This document shows, piece by piece, positions 44,580 through 53,663 of a stretch of DNA of 64,000 nt. Origin of the DNA: Ruania alba (GTDB taxonomy: Bacteria; Actinomycetota; Actinomycetes; Actinomycetales; Beutenbergiaceae). The notes beneath the pieces are model-generated. The model was not told the origin of the DNA, ran no database searches, and was given only the letters and a program-made list of their open reading frames with translations. How positions within the stretch are numbered: position 1 is the first letter of the stretch; each line of letters opens with the position of its first letter. The DNA lies in assembly GCF_900105765.1 (NCBI RefSeq), contig NZ_FNTX01000002.1, forward strand, positions 124,001 to 188,000, read 5' to 3'. Made by a program: the position numbers and the translations under genes.

Positions 44580-46568
44580 CTACGGCGTAGCGGTCGAGGT
44601 AAGCACCGGCGGGGTGCCGGTGCTCATGCTGGGTCGGCGCTCCAGGATCTGGACGCCGTACGGGGGTAGCCGCAGCTCCGTGACGGGGGCCGAGGAGTCG
44701 TACAACTCGGCGCCGTCCACCTCGGGGTGCACGGTGAGCTCGTCCTCGGACTGGCTGAGGAACCAGGTGAGCCGACGGCCGTCCTCGTGATCGAGCTCGC
44801 CGACGATGACGCGGGGATCGTCCACGCGCACGGCCGGGCGGGTCCCGCTCTCGGCGGCCAGAGCCGCGTAGAGGCGCCAGGTGGGTTCCGGGTTCACGAA
44901 GGGCGTCTCGGCCGCCATGTATTCGAGGGGGTAGGTGCTGAGCACCATCGCCCCGGTGCCAGTGCGGTGCCGCAGGAGTGCGGGCCGTCCATGGGCGTCC
45001 TCGGCGATCACCTCGGCACCGTCCGGTTCCACCGGGAGGAAGGCGCGGGAGTGGACGTTCCCGGCCACAGCGAAGGTGAGCTCCTCCCCGGCCGCGATCC
45101 CGCCGAAGTCACGCAGGAAGACCAGGCGGAGCTCGTCGTCGGTGATCGGTTCGGGGATCCCGTAGCGCGACTGCCGGCGGACGCCGAACGTCTGATCGAC
45201 GTTCGGCCACCAGGAGCCTCGCTGGGTGGGGTGCGCTCCCTGGAAGTAGGAGCAGTAGACCGTGGCACCGTCTCGGGCCAGCGCACGCAATGTCGACCAG
45301 GTGGGTGCGGTGAGCTGCTTCGCCGACGGGAGCAGATAGAGACCGCAGTCCGTGGGGAGTCCGTCGGCCTCGCGGGCTACCCCAACGGCCAGGTCGGCCT
45401 CCCGGGCGGCCACGTAGGCCTGCCGGCAGACGTCGAACACCGTGGTGGCGTCCTCGGGTTGGGTGAACGGGTACTGGGCCTCCAGGAAGGACGAGACCAC
45501 GAGAGCGATGTCGGAGTCCGGGCGAGAGGTGCGGGCGAGTCCGAGGTGCTCCACCGAACGGGCGAAGTCACGCATCTCGAGCGCTTGGGGCTTGGGGCGA
45601 CCCGACGAGTCGAACAGCCCGAAGTGCATCTCGAACGGGTGGTGTGAGTACGGTTCGACGTTCTCGAGGGCGTCGTAGTCGGTGTTGTTCCAGGCGAGCC
45701 AGCCGGCGGCACCCGCCAACAGGGTGTGGTGCAGGATCTGGCGGTAGTAGTGCCCCGCGTGCTCCTCGCTCACGTAGTCGCTGGTGAGGCCGAACTCCTC
45801 CATCACCACGGGCCGTCCGTCGATGTCGAGCAGCTCGCAGATGAAGGCCGCGCCCAGGTTCTGCCGCACCTGATCGGTCTCCATCCGGTAGACGTGCGGG
45901 CCGAGGAAGTCGGAGAGCTCGGCCATCTCCCGGACGCGGAAGCCGTTGTCGCGCCCGGTGATCTCCACGCCCCAGGCGCCGTCACCGACGGAGACGGGCT
46001 GGTGGCCACCACCGGCGCGCACCGCGTCGATGAGGATCTGGGCCCAACTGCGAACCTGCTCAGCGTCGAGCGTCCCGATCCCGCGGGACTTCCAGTCGCC
46101 ATAGATCGGGATCTCGTTGGTGAGCAACCACGCGGCCACGGCCGGGTGCTCGGCGAACCTGGCCGTCAGCTCTCGGACGTACCATGCCTGCCGCGCCACG
46201 AACCAGACATCACCGAATATGTCGCGGCCTCCGCGCCAGGCCGGGTCCCAGTTCTGACCCGACATGTGGCCCACCAGGAAGGTGGGGATCGTTGACATCC
46301 CCAACTGCTCATGCAGGTCCAGGAAGTGCTGGTAGCGCGCCAGCATCTCCTCGTCGAGGGTGTCCGGCGTGGGCATGAAGTCCGGCCAGTAGAAAAAGCT
46401 CCGGGTCACGGTCATCCCGTGATCACGCAGGCTCGTCAACTCCTCCAGGACGATCTCGCGATCGTAGTCGCGCCACATCCGCGGCCCTCCGGCACGCGAC
46501 CAGTAGTTCACGCCGATCCAGGTCTGCGGGTCACCGTTCACGTGCAGCTTCGCAGCGTTGCGATTCAT
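44580..46568 (-). CDS. GH5-like (clan A) glycoside hydrolase, mannanase/beta-glycosidase type
   Basis: A 662-residue enzyme: TIM barrel ~15-340 with acid/base Glu152 in AAWLLTNEIPIYG and nucleophile Glu in VVMEEFGLT (~258), then a beta-galactosidase-trimerisation-like domain (~355-560; GLYLLPSAKQL, VYCSYFQGAHP) and a C-terminal beta domain. There is no signal peptide. First gene of the glycan operon, so most directly under LacI control. GGAGAG precedes ATG 46568. Substrate (mannan, glucomannan or a host glycan) cannot be fixed; the nearby GH2 favours a mannose-containing one. Confidence 0.8.
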   Translation of the reverse strand: MNRNAAKLHVNGDPQTWIGVNYWSRAGGPRMWRDYDREIVLEELTSLRDHGMTVTRSFFYWPDFMPTPDTLDEEMLARYQHFLDLHEQLGMSTIPTFLVGHMSGQNWDPAWRGGRDIFGDVWFVARQAWYVRELTARFAEHPAVAAWLLTNEIPIYGDWKSRGIGTLDAEQVRSWAQILIDAVRAGGGHQPVSVGDGAWGVEITGRDNGFRVREMAELSDFLGPHVYRMETDQVRQNLGAAFICELLDIDGRPVVMEEFGLTSDYVSEEHAGHYYRQILHHTLLAGAAGWLAWNNTDYDALENVEPYSHHPFEMHFGLFDSSGRPKPQALEMRDFARSVEHLGLARTSRPDSDIALVVSSFLEAQYPFTQPEDATTVFDVCRQAYVAAREADLAVGVAREADGLPTDCGLYLLPSAKQLTAPTWSTLRALARDGATVYCSYFQGAHPTQRGSWWPNVDQTFGVRRQSRYGIPEPITDDELRLVFLRDFGGIAAGEELTFAVAGNVHSRAFLPVEPDGAEVIAEDAHGRPALLRHRTGTGAMVLSTYPLEYMAAETPFVNPEPTWRLYAALAAESGTRPAVRVDDPRVIVGELDHEDGRRLTWFLSQSEDELTVHPEVDGAELYDSSAPVTELRLPPYGVQILERRPSMSTGTPPVLTSTATP

Positions 46569-46595
46569 GGATGTCTCTCCGTCGAAATGGTTACG

Positions 46596-46650
46596 GGAAC
46601 GTTCTACCTCAACTGTGACAGCGAATGCAAGAGGTTCAGTGGAACGTTCT
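46596..46650. promoter_or_regulatory. Two operator copies for the LacI regulator
   Basis: GGAACGTTCT occurs at 46596-46605 and 46641-46650, each with the perfect palindrome GAACGTTC, centres 45 bases apart. The CG-centred palindrome is typical of LacI-family sites. The right copy overlaps the -35 region of the lacI-type gene and the left copy lies just upstream of the divergent GH5-like gene, so one repressor could control both directions, possibly by looping. Confidence 0.75.
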
Positions 46651-46680
46651 CGTAGGCGCCTGGACTGCTAGATTGATTCC

Positions 46681-47712
46681 ATGGCCAGCCAACGACGGAC
46701 CACGATCCACGACGTCGCTGCGCTGGCCGGTGTCTCCCGATCGGCCGTATCCAAGGCGATGAACGGGCAAGAGGGCCTTGCGCCAGGCACTCGGAAGAAG
46801 ATCCTGGCGGCGGCCGCCACCTTGGACTGGTCCCCCTCACCGGCGGCCAGCACACTTCGAGGCAGCCGGTCACGCTCCGTGGGTCTGGTGATCTCCCGAG
46901 GTCCAGACCTGCTCGCCGCGGACGCCTTCTTCGCCGTGCTGATCGCCGGGGCGGAGTCGGTGCTGGCACCGCGCCGCTACGGCCTCCAGCTGCACCTGCT
47001 GAGCACCGCCCAGAGCGCCGAGAGTGAGACCTATCGCCAGCTCACCCGGGACCGACGCGTGGACGGGTTCATCCTGACCGAGTCGCGGATCCGCGATGCC
47101 CGGTTCGAACTGCTCCGCGAACTCGGCGCGCCGTTCGTGCTGATTGGCGAGCCCTGGCAGGACGATCGCGTGGAGCACATCCTGGTCAGTGATGCGATGG
47201 CCGGGATGCGCGATCTCGCCCAGCACCTGGTTCAGGCTGGCCATCGACGCATCCTCTACGTCGGCGGCCCGGAAGACCTCGTGCACACGTTGCGTCGGCG
47301 CGAGGCGTTCGCACGGGCGCTCGAGGATGCAGGCGGACCGCTCCCGCGCGTAGTCTCAGCCGCGTTCGACGCGAAGGACGCCCGGCGAGCGACCAGGGAG
47401 GCTTTGGCGGTCCCGGAACGCCCGACGGTGATCGTGTACGGGAACGACACCATGGCCATCGCAGGTGCCGGCGAGGCTCAGCGCCTAGGCTTCCGCGTTC
47501 CGGAGGACGTCGCGGTGGTCGGATACGACAACCTCCCGATGGGAGAGTGGGTCTACCCCACCATCACCACCGTCGCCCAGGATCTGCACGCCATCGGCGC
47601 CGCGGCTGCGGCGGCCCTGCTCCGGGAGCTGGGAGACACCTCGGTGGAGATACCGCCGGTCGCGCCGTCCACTCTGGTCATCCGCGAGTCGACGACGCTC
47701 GACCGCGCCTGA
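46681..47712 (+). CDS. LacI-family transcriptional regulator
   Basis: A 343-residue regulator. The N-terminal helix-turn-helix and hinge (TIHDVAALAGVSRSAVSKAM, PAASTLRGSRSRSVGLV) are followed by a periplasmic-binding-protein-like sensor domain to the end (DVAVVGYDNLPMGEWVYPTI). ATG 46681 follows TAGATT by exactly six bases, so the message is probably leaderless. It diverges from the glycan operon and probably represses it until a sugar from the imported glycan binds. Confidence 0.92.
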   Translation: MASQRRTTIHDVAALAGVSRSAVSKAMNGQEGLAPGTRKKILAAAATLDWSPSPAASTLRGSRSRSVGLVISRGPDLLAADAFFAVLIAGAESVLAPRRYGLQLHLLSTAQSAESETYRQLTRDRRVDGFILTESRIRDARFELLRELGAPFVLIGEPWQDDRVEHILVSDAMAGMRDLAQHLVQAGHRRILYVGGPEDLVHTLRRREAFARALEDAGGPLPRVVSAAFDAKDARRATREALAVPERPTVIVYGNDTMAIAGAGEAQRLGFRVPEDVAVVGYDNLPMGEWVYPTITTVAQDLHAIGAAAAAALLRELGDTSVEIPPVAPSTLVIRESTTLDRA

Positions 47713-47756
47713 CATCCCGTGCCGCGAACCACCCAGCCAGATGACCAGGCGATCGG

Positions 47757-48509
47757 TCAAGCCGATGGCAGGGCAGAAGGCCACGGGCCGAGCTCGGGAA
47801 GCTCGACCGGGTCCTCCCCCTGGGTGGCGACCGGCGGTTCGGTGAGTTCTCGCCCGGCCAGCCATGCGGTCAGCGAGACCAGGGACCCGGAGATCAGCAC
47901 GGGTGCGTCCCCGTCGCCGGCCACCGTGTAGCTGAACCGCTCCTGCGGCACGTCGAGCACGAACTCCGGCCCGTCGGGAAGGCGCACGGAGAGGAAGTCG
48001 ATCAGGTGCTCGGCCAGGGCCGGCGACCACTCCTCCTCGGCCCGTGCGCCGGCATCCAGGTCGACCAGGTGCACACAGGTCTCGCGCCACCACGCCAGCG
48101 CCACGTCGGCCACGGCCCCGCCACGGAAGGTGACGGGTTCCTCCCAGAGGGAGTCCTCGGCGTCGGGCCAGCTCGCGTGATGCCGGTCGCGCAAGGTGCG
48201 CAACGCCGTCAGGTGCTCGGCCTGGGTGCGTTGCGCGCCCGCTTCCACCGCCTCCTGCAGAGCCGCCTGTCCGCCGTCGATGAAGGGCACCTGCCGCCTC
48301 CTGGCCGCGGCCTCGACCTGCCGCACGAGCGCCTGCCCGACCACGTCCACGTGCGCCAGCAGGTGCCCGCGAGTCCAGCCGGGCAATGGGCACGCCTGGC
48401 CGACCTGCTCGGGAGTGAGCCCGGCGAGCGCGGCGATCGTCCGGTCCAGGGCCTGCTCGGCCTCCGCCGCGGCCAGCAGGTGGTTGCCGGCCGGATCGAT
48501 CGGTGTCAT
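47757..48509 (-). CDS. Maleylpyruvate-isomerase-family (DinB-like) protein
   Basis: A 250-residue protein with the N-terminal metal-binding bundle of mycothiol-dependent maleylpyruvate isomerases (PLPGWTRGHLLAHVDVVGQA; AWWRETCVHLVDLDAG) and a C-terminal MDMPI-like domain (LPDGPEFVLDVP; ISGSLVSLTAWLAGR). It probably catalyses a mycothiol-dependent isomerisation or transfer; the substrate is unknown. ATG 48509 overlaps the stop of the PNPOx-like gene (ATGA), so they form an operon. Confidence 0.82.
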   Translation of the reverse strand: MTPIDPAGNHLLAAAEAEQALDRTIAALAGLTPEQVGQACPLPGWTRGHLLAHVDVVGQALVRQVEAAARRRQVPFIDGGQAALQEAVEAGAQRTQAEHLTALRTLRDRHHASWPDAEDSLWEEPVTFRGGAVADVALAWWRETCVHLVDLDAGARAEEEWSPALAEHLIDFLSVRLPDGPEFVLDVPQERFSYTVAGDGDAPVLISGSLVSLTAWLAGRELTEPPVATQGEDPVELPELGPWPSALPSA

Positions 48510-49159
48510 GGCCACACCAGTCCCTTCTCCCATCCGCCCTCGCAGCGGGTGTAGCGCAGGCGGACCTGCCCGCCTTCGGCGAGCGCGGCCCAGAACTCCA
48601 CGGTATGGGCCTCGACGGCATAGCAACGCCAGGTGTCCGGCGCTTGGTCGGGGTGATTCTCGACGGCGGTGAGCGCCTCCGCGTAGGCGTGGTCGTAGGT
48701 CTCCAGCGAGTCGAGCGGGTCGCTCTGGTGCCCGGTGCGGGCGGCCGCGCGGGACCCGGCGGGCCGGGCCAGGTAGTCGGCCGCCGCTGCCTCGTCGCCG
48801 AGGTCGCTGACCGAGCCGGTCACGCGAACCTGGCGGCCGAGGGCAGACCAGAAGGAGGCGAGAGCTGCCTGCGGGTTCTCGGTGAGGTCGCGAGCCTTCG
48901 GGCTCTCGGCGCTGGTGGCGATCACCCAGGACCCCTCGGTGATGTCCTTGAGGATCAGGGTGCGCGCGCTCACCGCACCCTGCCGGTCGGCGGTGGCCAG
49001 AGTGACGGCGTGCGGGGCGGGGACGCCTGCGGCGGCCGCCTCCTCGATCCAACGCAGGTGAAGGGTGGTCGGGTCGGCCGGCGCCCCGGCAACGTCGAGG
49101 CCGGCGACCTGGTCGCGCTCGAAGGTGGGCAACGATCGCAGCCAGGCACGCACATCCAT
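48506..49159 (-). CDS. Pyridoxamine 5'-phosphate oxidase-family flavoprotein
   Basis: A 217-residue FMN split-barrel protein: VTLATADRQGAVSARTLILK, ASFWSALGRQVRVTGSVSDL and the C-terminal GQVRLRYTRCEGGWEKGLVW follow the PdxH pattern, where the enzyme makes pyridoxal 5'-phosphate. The phosphate-binding residues are not all the standard ones, so another FMN- or F420-linked role is possible. ATG 49159 follows CATGAT by six bases. It diverges from otnK. Confidence 0.78.
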   Translation of the reverse strand: MDVRAWLRSLPTFERDQVAGLDVAGAPADPTTLHLRWIEEAAAAGVPAPHAVTLATADRQGAVSARTLILKDITEGSWVIATSAESPKARDLTENPQAALASFWSALGRQVRVTGSVSDLGDEAAAADYLARPAGSRAAARTGHQSDPLDSLETYDHAYAEALTAVENHPDQAPDTWRCYAVEAHTVEFWAALAEGGQVRLRYTRCEGGWEKGLVWP

Positions 49160-49259
49160 GCACCGATCATGGCACTGGGCGCGCCGCCCGGGGCGACCTC
49201 GACGCAGGAGCACGGATGTGGCATCGTTCCCAGGAGGACGCACTCATCCAGGGAGACTC

Positions 49260-50516
49260 ATGGTGACCTACGGCGGAATCGCCGACGACTTCACCGGCGC
49301 GACTGATCTCGCGGCCGCCTGGCGCTCCCGGGGGCTGCGCACCGCCGTCGTGCTCGGACTGCCCGAGAACGCGACCGACCTGGACGGCCTCGCCGATCAC
49401 GACGCAGTGGTCATCGCACTGAAGATCCGCACCGCCCCGGTCGCCGAGGCCGTCGACGTGACCCGCCGCGCTGCCACGATCCTGCGGGGCCTCGGCGCCG
49501 CCCAGCTCTACAGCAAGTACTGCTCCACCTTCGACTCCACCCCGACCGGGAACATCGGCCCGGTCCTGGACGCCCTCGGCGAGGGCGACTCCACCGGTCA
49601 GGCGAGGGGCGCCGTCGTGGTGGTGCCGGCGTTCCCCGCGGCTGGCCGCACCGTCTATCAGGGGCACCTGTTCGTGGGCGAGCAGCTGCTCGAGCACAGC
49701 CCGATGCGGCACCACCCACTCACCCCGATGACCAGGTCGCACCTGCCCACCCTGCTCGAGCCGCAGACCGCCCGCCCTGTGGGTCTGGTGCCCTGGGCCA
49801 CCGTGCAGGCCGGTGCGGGCGCGGTGCGGTCCGAGCTGGACCGCCTGGGCGCCGACGACGTCCGGTACGCCGTGGTCGATGCACTCACCGAGGAAGACCT
49901 CACAACGATCGCCGCCGCCACCGAAGAGGACTCACTCGTCTCCGGCGGGTCCGGCCTGGCCGCGGGTCTGGCACGGCGGGCGGAGCAGCCCACGGCCATC
50001 CCCGCGGTGCCAGGGCGTCGTGCCGTGCTGGCCGGCAGCGCCTCAGCGGCCACCCGTGGACAGGTGGCCGAGGCTCGGGCGCACCTGCCGCACCAGCGCC
50101 TGAACCTGGACGCCCTGCGTGCGGACCTGACCGGCGAGGTGGAGTGGCTGCGTGCCTGGGCGAGGGAGTGCTGGCAGTCCGAGCCCGACCGGCCGGTGCT
50201 CGTGTACGCGGTCGGGGACCTGACCGACGTCGAGGACGATCCAGGCGCCGCGGCGCTGGTGGAGGAGGCCCTGGCGCGCTGTGCCGTAGCTTTCACCGCT
50301 GACGGCGCACGCCAGCTTGTGCTCGCCGGCGGAGAGACCTCCGGTGCCGTGGCGACCGCACTCGGCGTGCCCGCACTCACCCTCGGCGCGCCGCTCGGCC
50401 CCGGGTTGGCATGGGCGCACGGGGTCGATCGCGACGGCACTGATCTGAACCTGGTGCTCAAGTCGGGCAACTTCGGCACACCCACTCTCTTCGTCGATGC
50501 CTGGGAGGCGCTGTGA
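49260..50516 (+). CDS. otnK: Four-carbon acid sugar kinase (3-oxo-tetronate kinase type)
   Basis: A 418-residue DUF1537-family kinase that phosphorylates 3-oxo-tetronate or a related C4 sugar acid. Family motifs are GIADDFTGATDLAAAW at the N-terminus, SKYCSTFDSTPTGNIG, and the C-terminal ATP-binding region VLAGGETSGAVATALGV and LKSGNFGTPTLF. GGGAG precedes ATG 49260; GTG 49263 is an alternative. It overlaps the next gene, the decarboxylating aldolase, by one base. The partner isomerase and dehydrogenase of the pathway are not in the window. Confidence 0.88.
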   Translation: MVTYGGIADDFTGATDLAAAWRSRGLRTAVVLGLPENATDLDGLADHDAVVIALKIRTAPVAEAVDVTRRAATILRGLGAAQLYSKYCSTFDSTPTGNIGPVLDALGEGDSTGQARGAVVVVPAFPAAGRTVYQGHLFVGEQLLEHSPMRHHPLTPMTRSHLPTLLEPQTARPVGLVPWATVQAGAGAVRSELDRLGADDVRYAVVDALTEEDLTTIAAATEEDSLVSGGSGLAAGLARRAEQPTAIPAVPGRRAVLAGSASAATRGQVAEARAHLPHQRLNLDALRADLTGEVEWLRAWARECWQSEPDRPVLVYAVGDLTDVEDDPGAAALVEEALARCAVAFTADGARQLVLAGGETSGAVATALGVPALTLGAPLGPGLAWAHGVDRDGTDLNLVLKSGNFGTPTLFVDAWEAL

Positions 50517-51178
50517 TGAACCTCGGGACAACGCCGGCCCGCGAGCTTGCCTCCGCCGGGATCGAACTCACGGAGGCCGGTTTGAGCCCGGGATCCTCCG
50601 GCAACGCGAGCGTGCGCATCGGCGCCGAGATGTGGATCAGCCCGAGCGGGGTGCGCCTCGGCAGGCTCGACCCCGAGAAGATGTCCCGCATCTCCCTGGA
50701 CGCCGACACGTGGGGCGAGCACGTCGGCGGGCCGCGACCGTCCAAGGAGGTGCCGCTGCACCTGGCGATGTACCGGCGCGAGGCATCCACCACCTGCGTG
50801 GTGCACCTGCACTCCCCCGCCTGCGTGGCTCTGGCCTGCCTGCCGCCGGATTCTGCGACAAACGCACTCGCCCCGCTCACCCCGTACCCGGTGATGCGGC
50901 TCGGGCAGGTTCCCCTGGTGCCCTATGCCGCACCAGGGAACCCGGCCCAGGCTGAGCACGTGGCCGCCCTGGACCTGCCGTTCCGCGCTGCCCTGCTGGG
51001 CAACCACGGATCACTGGTGGCCGGAGAAGACGTGCGGACCGCCGTCGAGCGGACCCTGGAGCTGGAAGACGCCGCCCAGCTGGACGTGGCCACCCGACAC
51101 CTGCCCGACCGCGTGGTGCTCGACCGGGACCAGATCGCCGAGCTGGTGCACACCTACGGCTCCCCCTGGACCTTCTGA
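50516..51178 (+). CDS. otnC: Class II aldolase/adducin-family protein (3-oxo-tetronate 4-phosphate decarboxylase type)
   Basis: A 220-residue metal-dependent aldolase. Motifs: AGLSPGSSGNASVR (substrate loop), ISPSGVRLG, PSKEVPLHLAMYR with the catalytic Glu, VVHLHSPACVA and LLGNHGSLV with the zinc histidines. With OtnK it would decarboxylate the phosphorylated keto-acid to dihydroxyacetone phosphate. ATG 50516 shares a base with the otnK stop and has GGGAGG seven bases upstream. Confidence 0.87.
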   Translation: MNLGTTPARELASAGIELTEAGLSPGSSGNASVRIGAEMWISPSGVRLGRLDPEKMSRISLDADTWGEHVGGPRPSKEVPLHLAMYRREASTTCVVHLHSPACVALACLPPDSATNALAPLTPYPVMRLGQVPLVPYAAPGNPAQAEHVAALDLPFRAALLGNHGSLVAGEDVRTAVERTLELEDAAQLDVATRHLPDRVVLDRDQIAELVHTYGSPWTF

Positions 51179-51223
51179 CCCTCGCGAGCGCCACCTGCCC
51201 CCTCGCAAACCCACCCTGCCCCA

Positions 51224-51283
51224 GGCGAGCGCAACCCTGTGCGGCGGATGCTCGCTGGAAAGCCGCACAGGGTTGCGCTCGCC
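51224..51283. repeat. Dispersed palindromic element, copy 3
   Basis: Arms 51224-51245 and 51262-51283 are a perfect 22-bp inverted repeat around a 16-base loop ending in GGAAA. The arm begins GGCGAGCGCAACCCTGTG. Base changes relative to the copies at 5049 and 13270 are matched in both arms. It lies between the convergent otnC and DUF4282 genes. Confidence 0.85.
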
Positions 51284-51363
51284 GGAGATGGCGGCGGGAC
51301 AGGCTGACATGGCGGACCGGGCACGGCCAGCAATGATCACCCGACCTACCGGTCGAGCGATGT

Positions 51364-52062
51364 TCAGTCGCGGTCGGCGAGTACCGACGTGTTCTGCGCG
51401 GTCTTGATGGTGGCAACGGTGAACTCCAGGCCCACCCGCACGGCCACCAGGAAGAGCGCCGGCGGGATCCATCCGAACAGGATCGCCAGAACGCCGAAGA
51501 TGACGGTGCCGCCTCCACCGCCGCCGTAAGCGGACATGGCCGACCCCATGCTGGCCATCCCGAAACCACTGAGGATCAGGCCGAGCCACCAGAGGATCGC
51601 GATGATCAGGGCGATGATGAAGATGACCTTCGCGAACGTCAGCGTGACGTACCGGGAGAACGTGAAGTCGAAGAAGGCGCTGAAGAAGCCGTTCCCCTCG
51701 CGCTGCTGTGGGTACTGGCCGGGCCCTGCCTGCGGGTAGCCGGGCTGCTGGCCATACCCTCCCGGAGGGGGTGGGCCGCCCGGTTGCTGACCGTAGGCAG
51801 GTGGCGGGGCCTGCGGTGGTGGTCCAGGCTGTTGACCCGAGGCACCACCGTAGGAGGGGGTACCCGGCGGCGGCGGTTGCTGACCAGACGCCCCACCGAA
51901 CGACGGCGTGCCCGGCGGCGGTGGCTGTTGACCCGACTCCCCACCGAACGAGGGCGTGCCCGGCGGCGGCACGGAACCCGGCGGCGGCCCTGCGGGCTGG
52001 GGCGGCTGCGGGTTCTGGTTCTGGTCGTTCGGGCCACCGGGTGGCGGCGGGGAATAGGACAC
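51364..52062 (-). CDS. DUF4282-type membrane protein with Pro/Gly repeat N-terminus
   Basis: A 232-residue protein. Residues 1-~125 are Pro/Gly/Gln-rich, including three 16-residue repeats near GTPSFGGESGQQPPPP. The C-terminal part has two membrane segments (YVTLTFAKVIFIIALIIAIL; VIFGVLAILFGWIPPALFLV) and ends VATIKTAQNTSVLADRD, typical of DUF4282. GTG 52062 has GGAGG five bases upstream. Function unknown. It follows hspR on the same strand after 85 bases. Confidence 0.78.
   Translation of the reverse strand: MSYSPPPPGGPNDQNQNPQPPQPAGPPPGSVPPPGTPSFGGESGQQPPPPGTPSFGGASGQQPPPPGTPSYGGASGQQPGPPPQAPPPAYGQQPGGPPPPGGYGQQPGYPQAGPGQYPQQREGNGFFSAFFDFTFSRYVTLTFAKVIFIIALIIAILWWLGLILSGFGMASMGSAMSAYGGGGGGTVIFGVLAILFGWIPPALFLVAVRVGLEFTVATIKTAQNTSVLADRD
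51826..51972 (-). repeat. Three tandem 48-bp coding repeats
   Basis: Within the DUF4282 gene, three imperfect 48-bp units encode GTPSFGGESGQQPPPP, GTPSFGGASGQQPPPP and GTPSYGGASGQQPGPP. They are in frame, so copy number could vary without breaking the gene. Confidence 0.75.
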
Positions 52063-52147
52063 AGTGACCTCCAGGAGACAACACGCCCCAACAGGCGCTG
52101 CCCCGACCCTAGCGACCTCGCCACGCGGGAGCGAGGAGCAACGCGGA

Positions 52148-52555
52148 TCAGCGGTGCGGCCGCCAGACCACGAGCGCGCTCGACTGCTCCGCGCGCCGCA
52201 GACGGGTGCCCAGGGGCACCGCCACGACATCTCCTGCGGCATCGGCGGTGAACACCCGGCGGGAGAGGCCCGCGCGCTCGCGCAGGCGGGCAATCTCCAC
52301 CTCGAGCCGCTCGTTCTCGGAGGCGAGCTCAAGGATCCGTTTGATGCCGGCGAGGTTGATGCCCTCTTCCTGGGAGAGTCGCTGCACCTCGCGCAGCACA
52401 TCAACGTCTCGCTCGGAGTAGCGCCGGCCCTGGCCGCGAGCGCGGCGGGGCACCACCAGGCCGAGCCGGTCGTACTGGCGCAGCGTCTGCGGGTGCATCC
52501 CGGCGCGCTCGGCGGCCATCGAGATCAGGAAGATCGGTGCGTCATAGGCCGCCAT
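52148..52555 (-). CDS. hspR: HspR heat-shock repressor (MerR family)
   Basis: A 135-residue MerR-type protein: ISMAAERAGMHPQTLRQYDR is the DNA-binding part, RGQGRRYSERDVDVLREVQR the wing, then a coiled coil (ENERLEVEIARLRERAG). HspR binds HAIR sites with DnaK as corepressor. HAIR sites occur upstream of dnaK (two) and clpB (one) in this window. It is last in the dnaK-grpE-dnaJ-hspR operon, six bases after dnaJ. Confidence 0.94.
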   Translation of the reverse strand: MAAYDAPIFLISMAAERAGMHPQTLRQYDRLGLVVPRRARGQGRRYSERDVDVLREVQRLSQEEGINLAGIKRILELASENERLEVEIARLRERAGLSRRVFTADAAGDVVAVPLGTRLRRAEQSSALVVWRPHR

Positions 52556-52561
52556 CTGCGC

Positions 52562-53590
52562 TCACGCCTTCGCTGACGCAGCCAGATGGGCGCGAGGATC
52601 GGTGCCGTCACTGGCCTCGGCAAATGCAGCGAGCGCCTCACTTGCGGCCTTGCTCAGGTTGCGCGGCACCGCCACCTCGATGGTGACGATCAGGTCGCCG
52701 GTGCCGGACTTCGTGTCCACGCCACGACCCTTGGCTCGTAGGCGCGTCCCGGACTGGGTCCCTGGCGGAACTTTGAGGCGCACCTCGTCTCCGGACAGGG
52801 TCGGTACCGCGATCGTGGCCCCGTACACCGCCTCCGGGAAGGTCACCGGCACGGTCATGGTGAGATTCTTGCCATTCATGGCGAAGACCGGGTGCGGCTC
52901 CACGTTCACCGTGACGATCAGGTCACCGGCCGGGCCGCCACTGGGGCTCGGCTGCCCCTTCCCGGAGAGCCTGATCTTCTGCCCGTCCCGCACTCCGGCC
53001 GGGATTCGTACGGTCATGGTGCGTGAGCCGTCCAGGGTGAGCGAGACGGTGGCCCCCTCGACGGCGGACCGGAACGGCAAGGAAGCGGAGGTCGTGATGT
53101 CGCCCCCCTTGGCGGGGGCGTTCCGGGAGAATCCAGCCGGTCCGCCCGGCCCAGCGCCGCCGAACAGCCCGCCGAGCAGGTCCTCGAACCCGCCCCCGGG
53201 CATCCCGCCGGGCGCACCGCCGGTGCTGTACCGCACGCGCGCACCCCCGGGGCCGGCCTGACCGGGCGCGCCACCGAACATGCCACCGAACAGGTCCTCG
53301 AACCCACCGGCACCAGCGGCGCCACCCGGACCGGAGGCGAACCGGGGTCCGCCTCCGGCCATGGCACGCAGCCCGTCGTACTGCTTGCGCTGCTCAGGAT
53401 CGGAGAGCACCCCGTAGGCCTCGCCGATCTCCTTGAACTTCTGCTCCGCCTTGGCATCGCCCGGATTCTGGTCCGGGTGCCAGGTGCGGGCCAGCTTGCG
53501 GTAGGCCTTCTTGATCGCGGCGGCGTCGGCGTCCTTGGGCACGCCCAGCGTCGCGTAGAAATCCTTCTCCAACCAGTCCTGCCCGGTCAT
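52562..53590 (-). CDS. dnaJ: DnaJ-family co-chaperone without zinc finger
   Basis: A 342-residue Hsp40. The J domain (1-~75; [20 protein letters not shown] with the HPD triad) stimulates DnaK ATPase. A Gly/Phe-rich stretch ([17 protein letters not shown]) follows, then two C-terminal substrate-binding domains. The CxxCxGxG zinc repeats of classical DnaJ are absent, so it is the CbpA-like (class B) type, although it is encoded in the dnaK operon. GGAGG lies close upstream of ATG 53590. Confidence 0.92.
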   Translation of the reverse strand: MTGQDWLEKDFYATLGVPKDADAAAIKKAYRKLARTWHPDQNPGDAKAEQKFKEIGEAYGVLSDPEQRKQYDGLRAMAGGGPRFASGPGGAAGAGGFEDLFGGMFGGAPGQAGPGGARVRYSTGGAPGGMPGGGFEDLLGGLFGGAGPGGPAGFSRNAPAKGGDITTSASLPFRSAVEGATVSLTLDGSRTMTVRIPAGVRDGQKIRLSGKGQPSPSGGPAGDLIVTVNVEPHPVFAMNGKNLTMTVPVTFPEAVYGATIAVPTLSGDEVRLKVPPGTQSGTRLRAKGRGVDTKSGTGDLIVTIEVAVPRNLSKAASEALAAFAEASDGTDPRAHLAASAKA

Positions 53591-53663
53591 CGCGCCACAC
53601 CTCCTTCGATCATCTTGCCTCGTGTCTCCGCGCTGGTCCCGCCCAGCGAAGCAGTTGCGTGCA

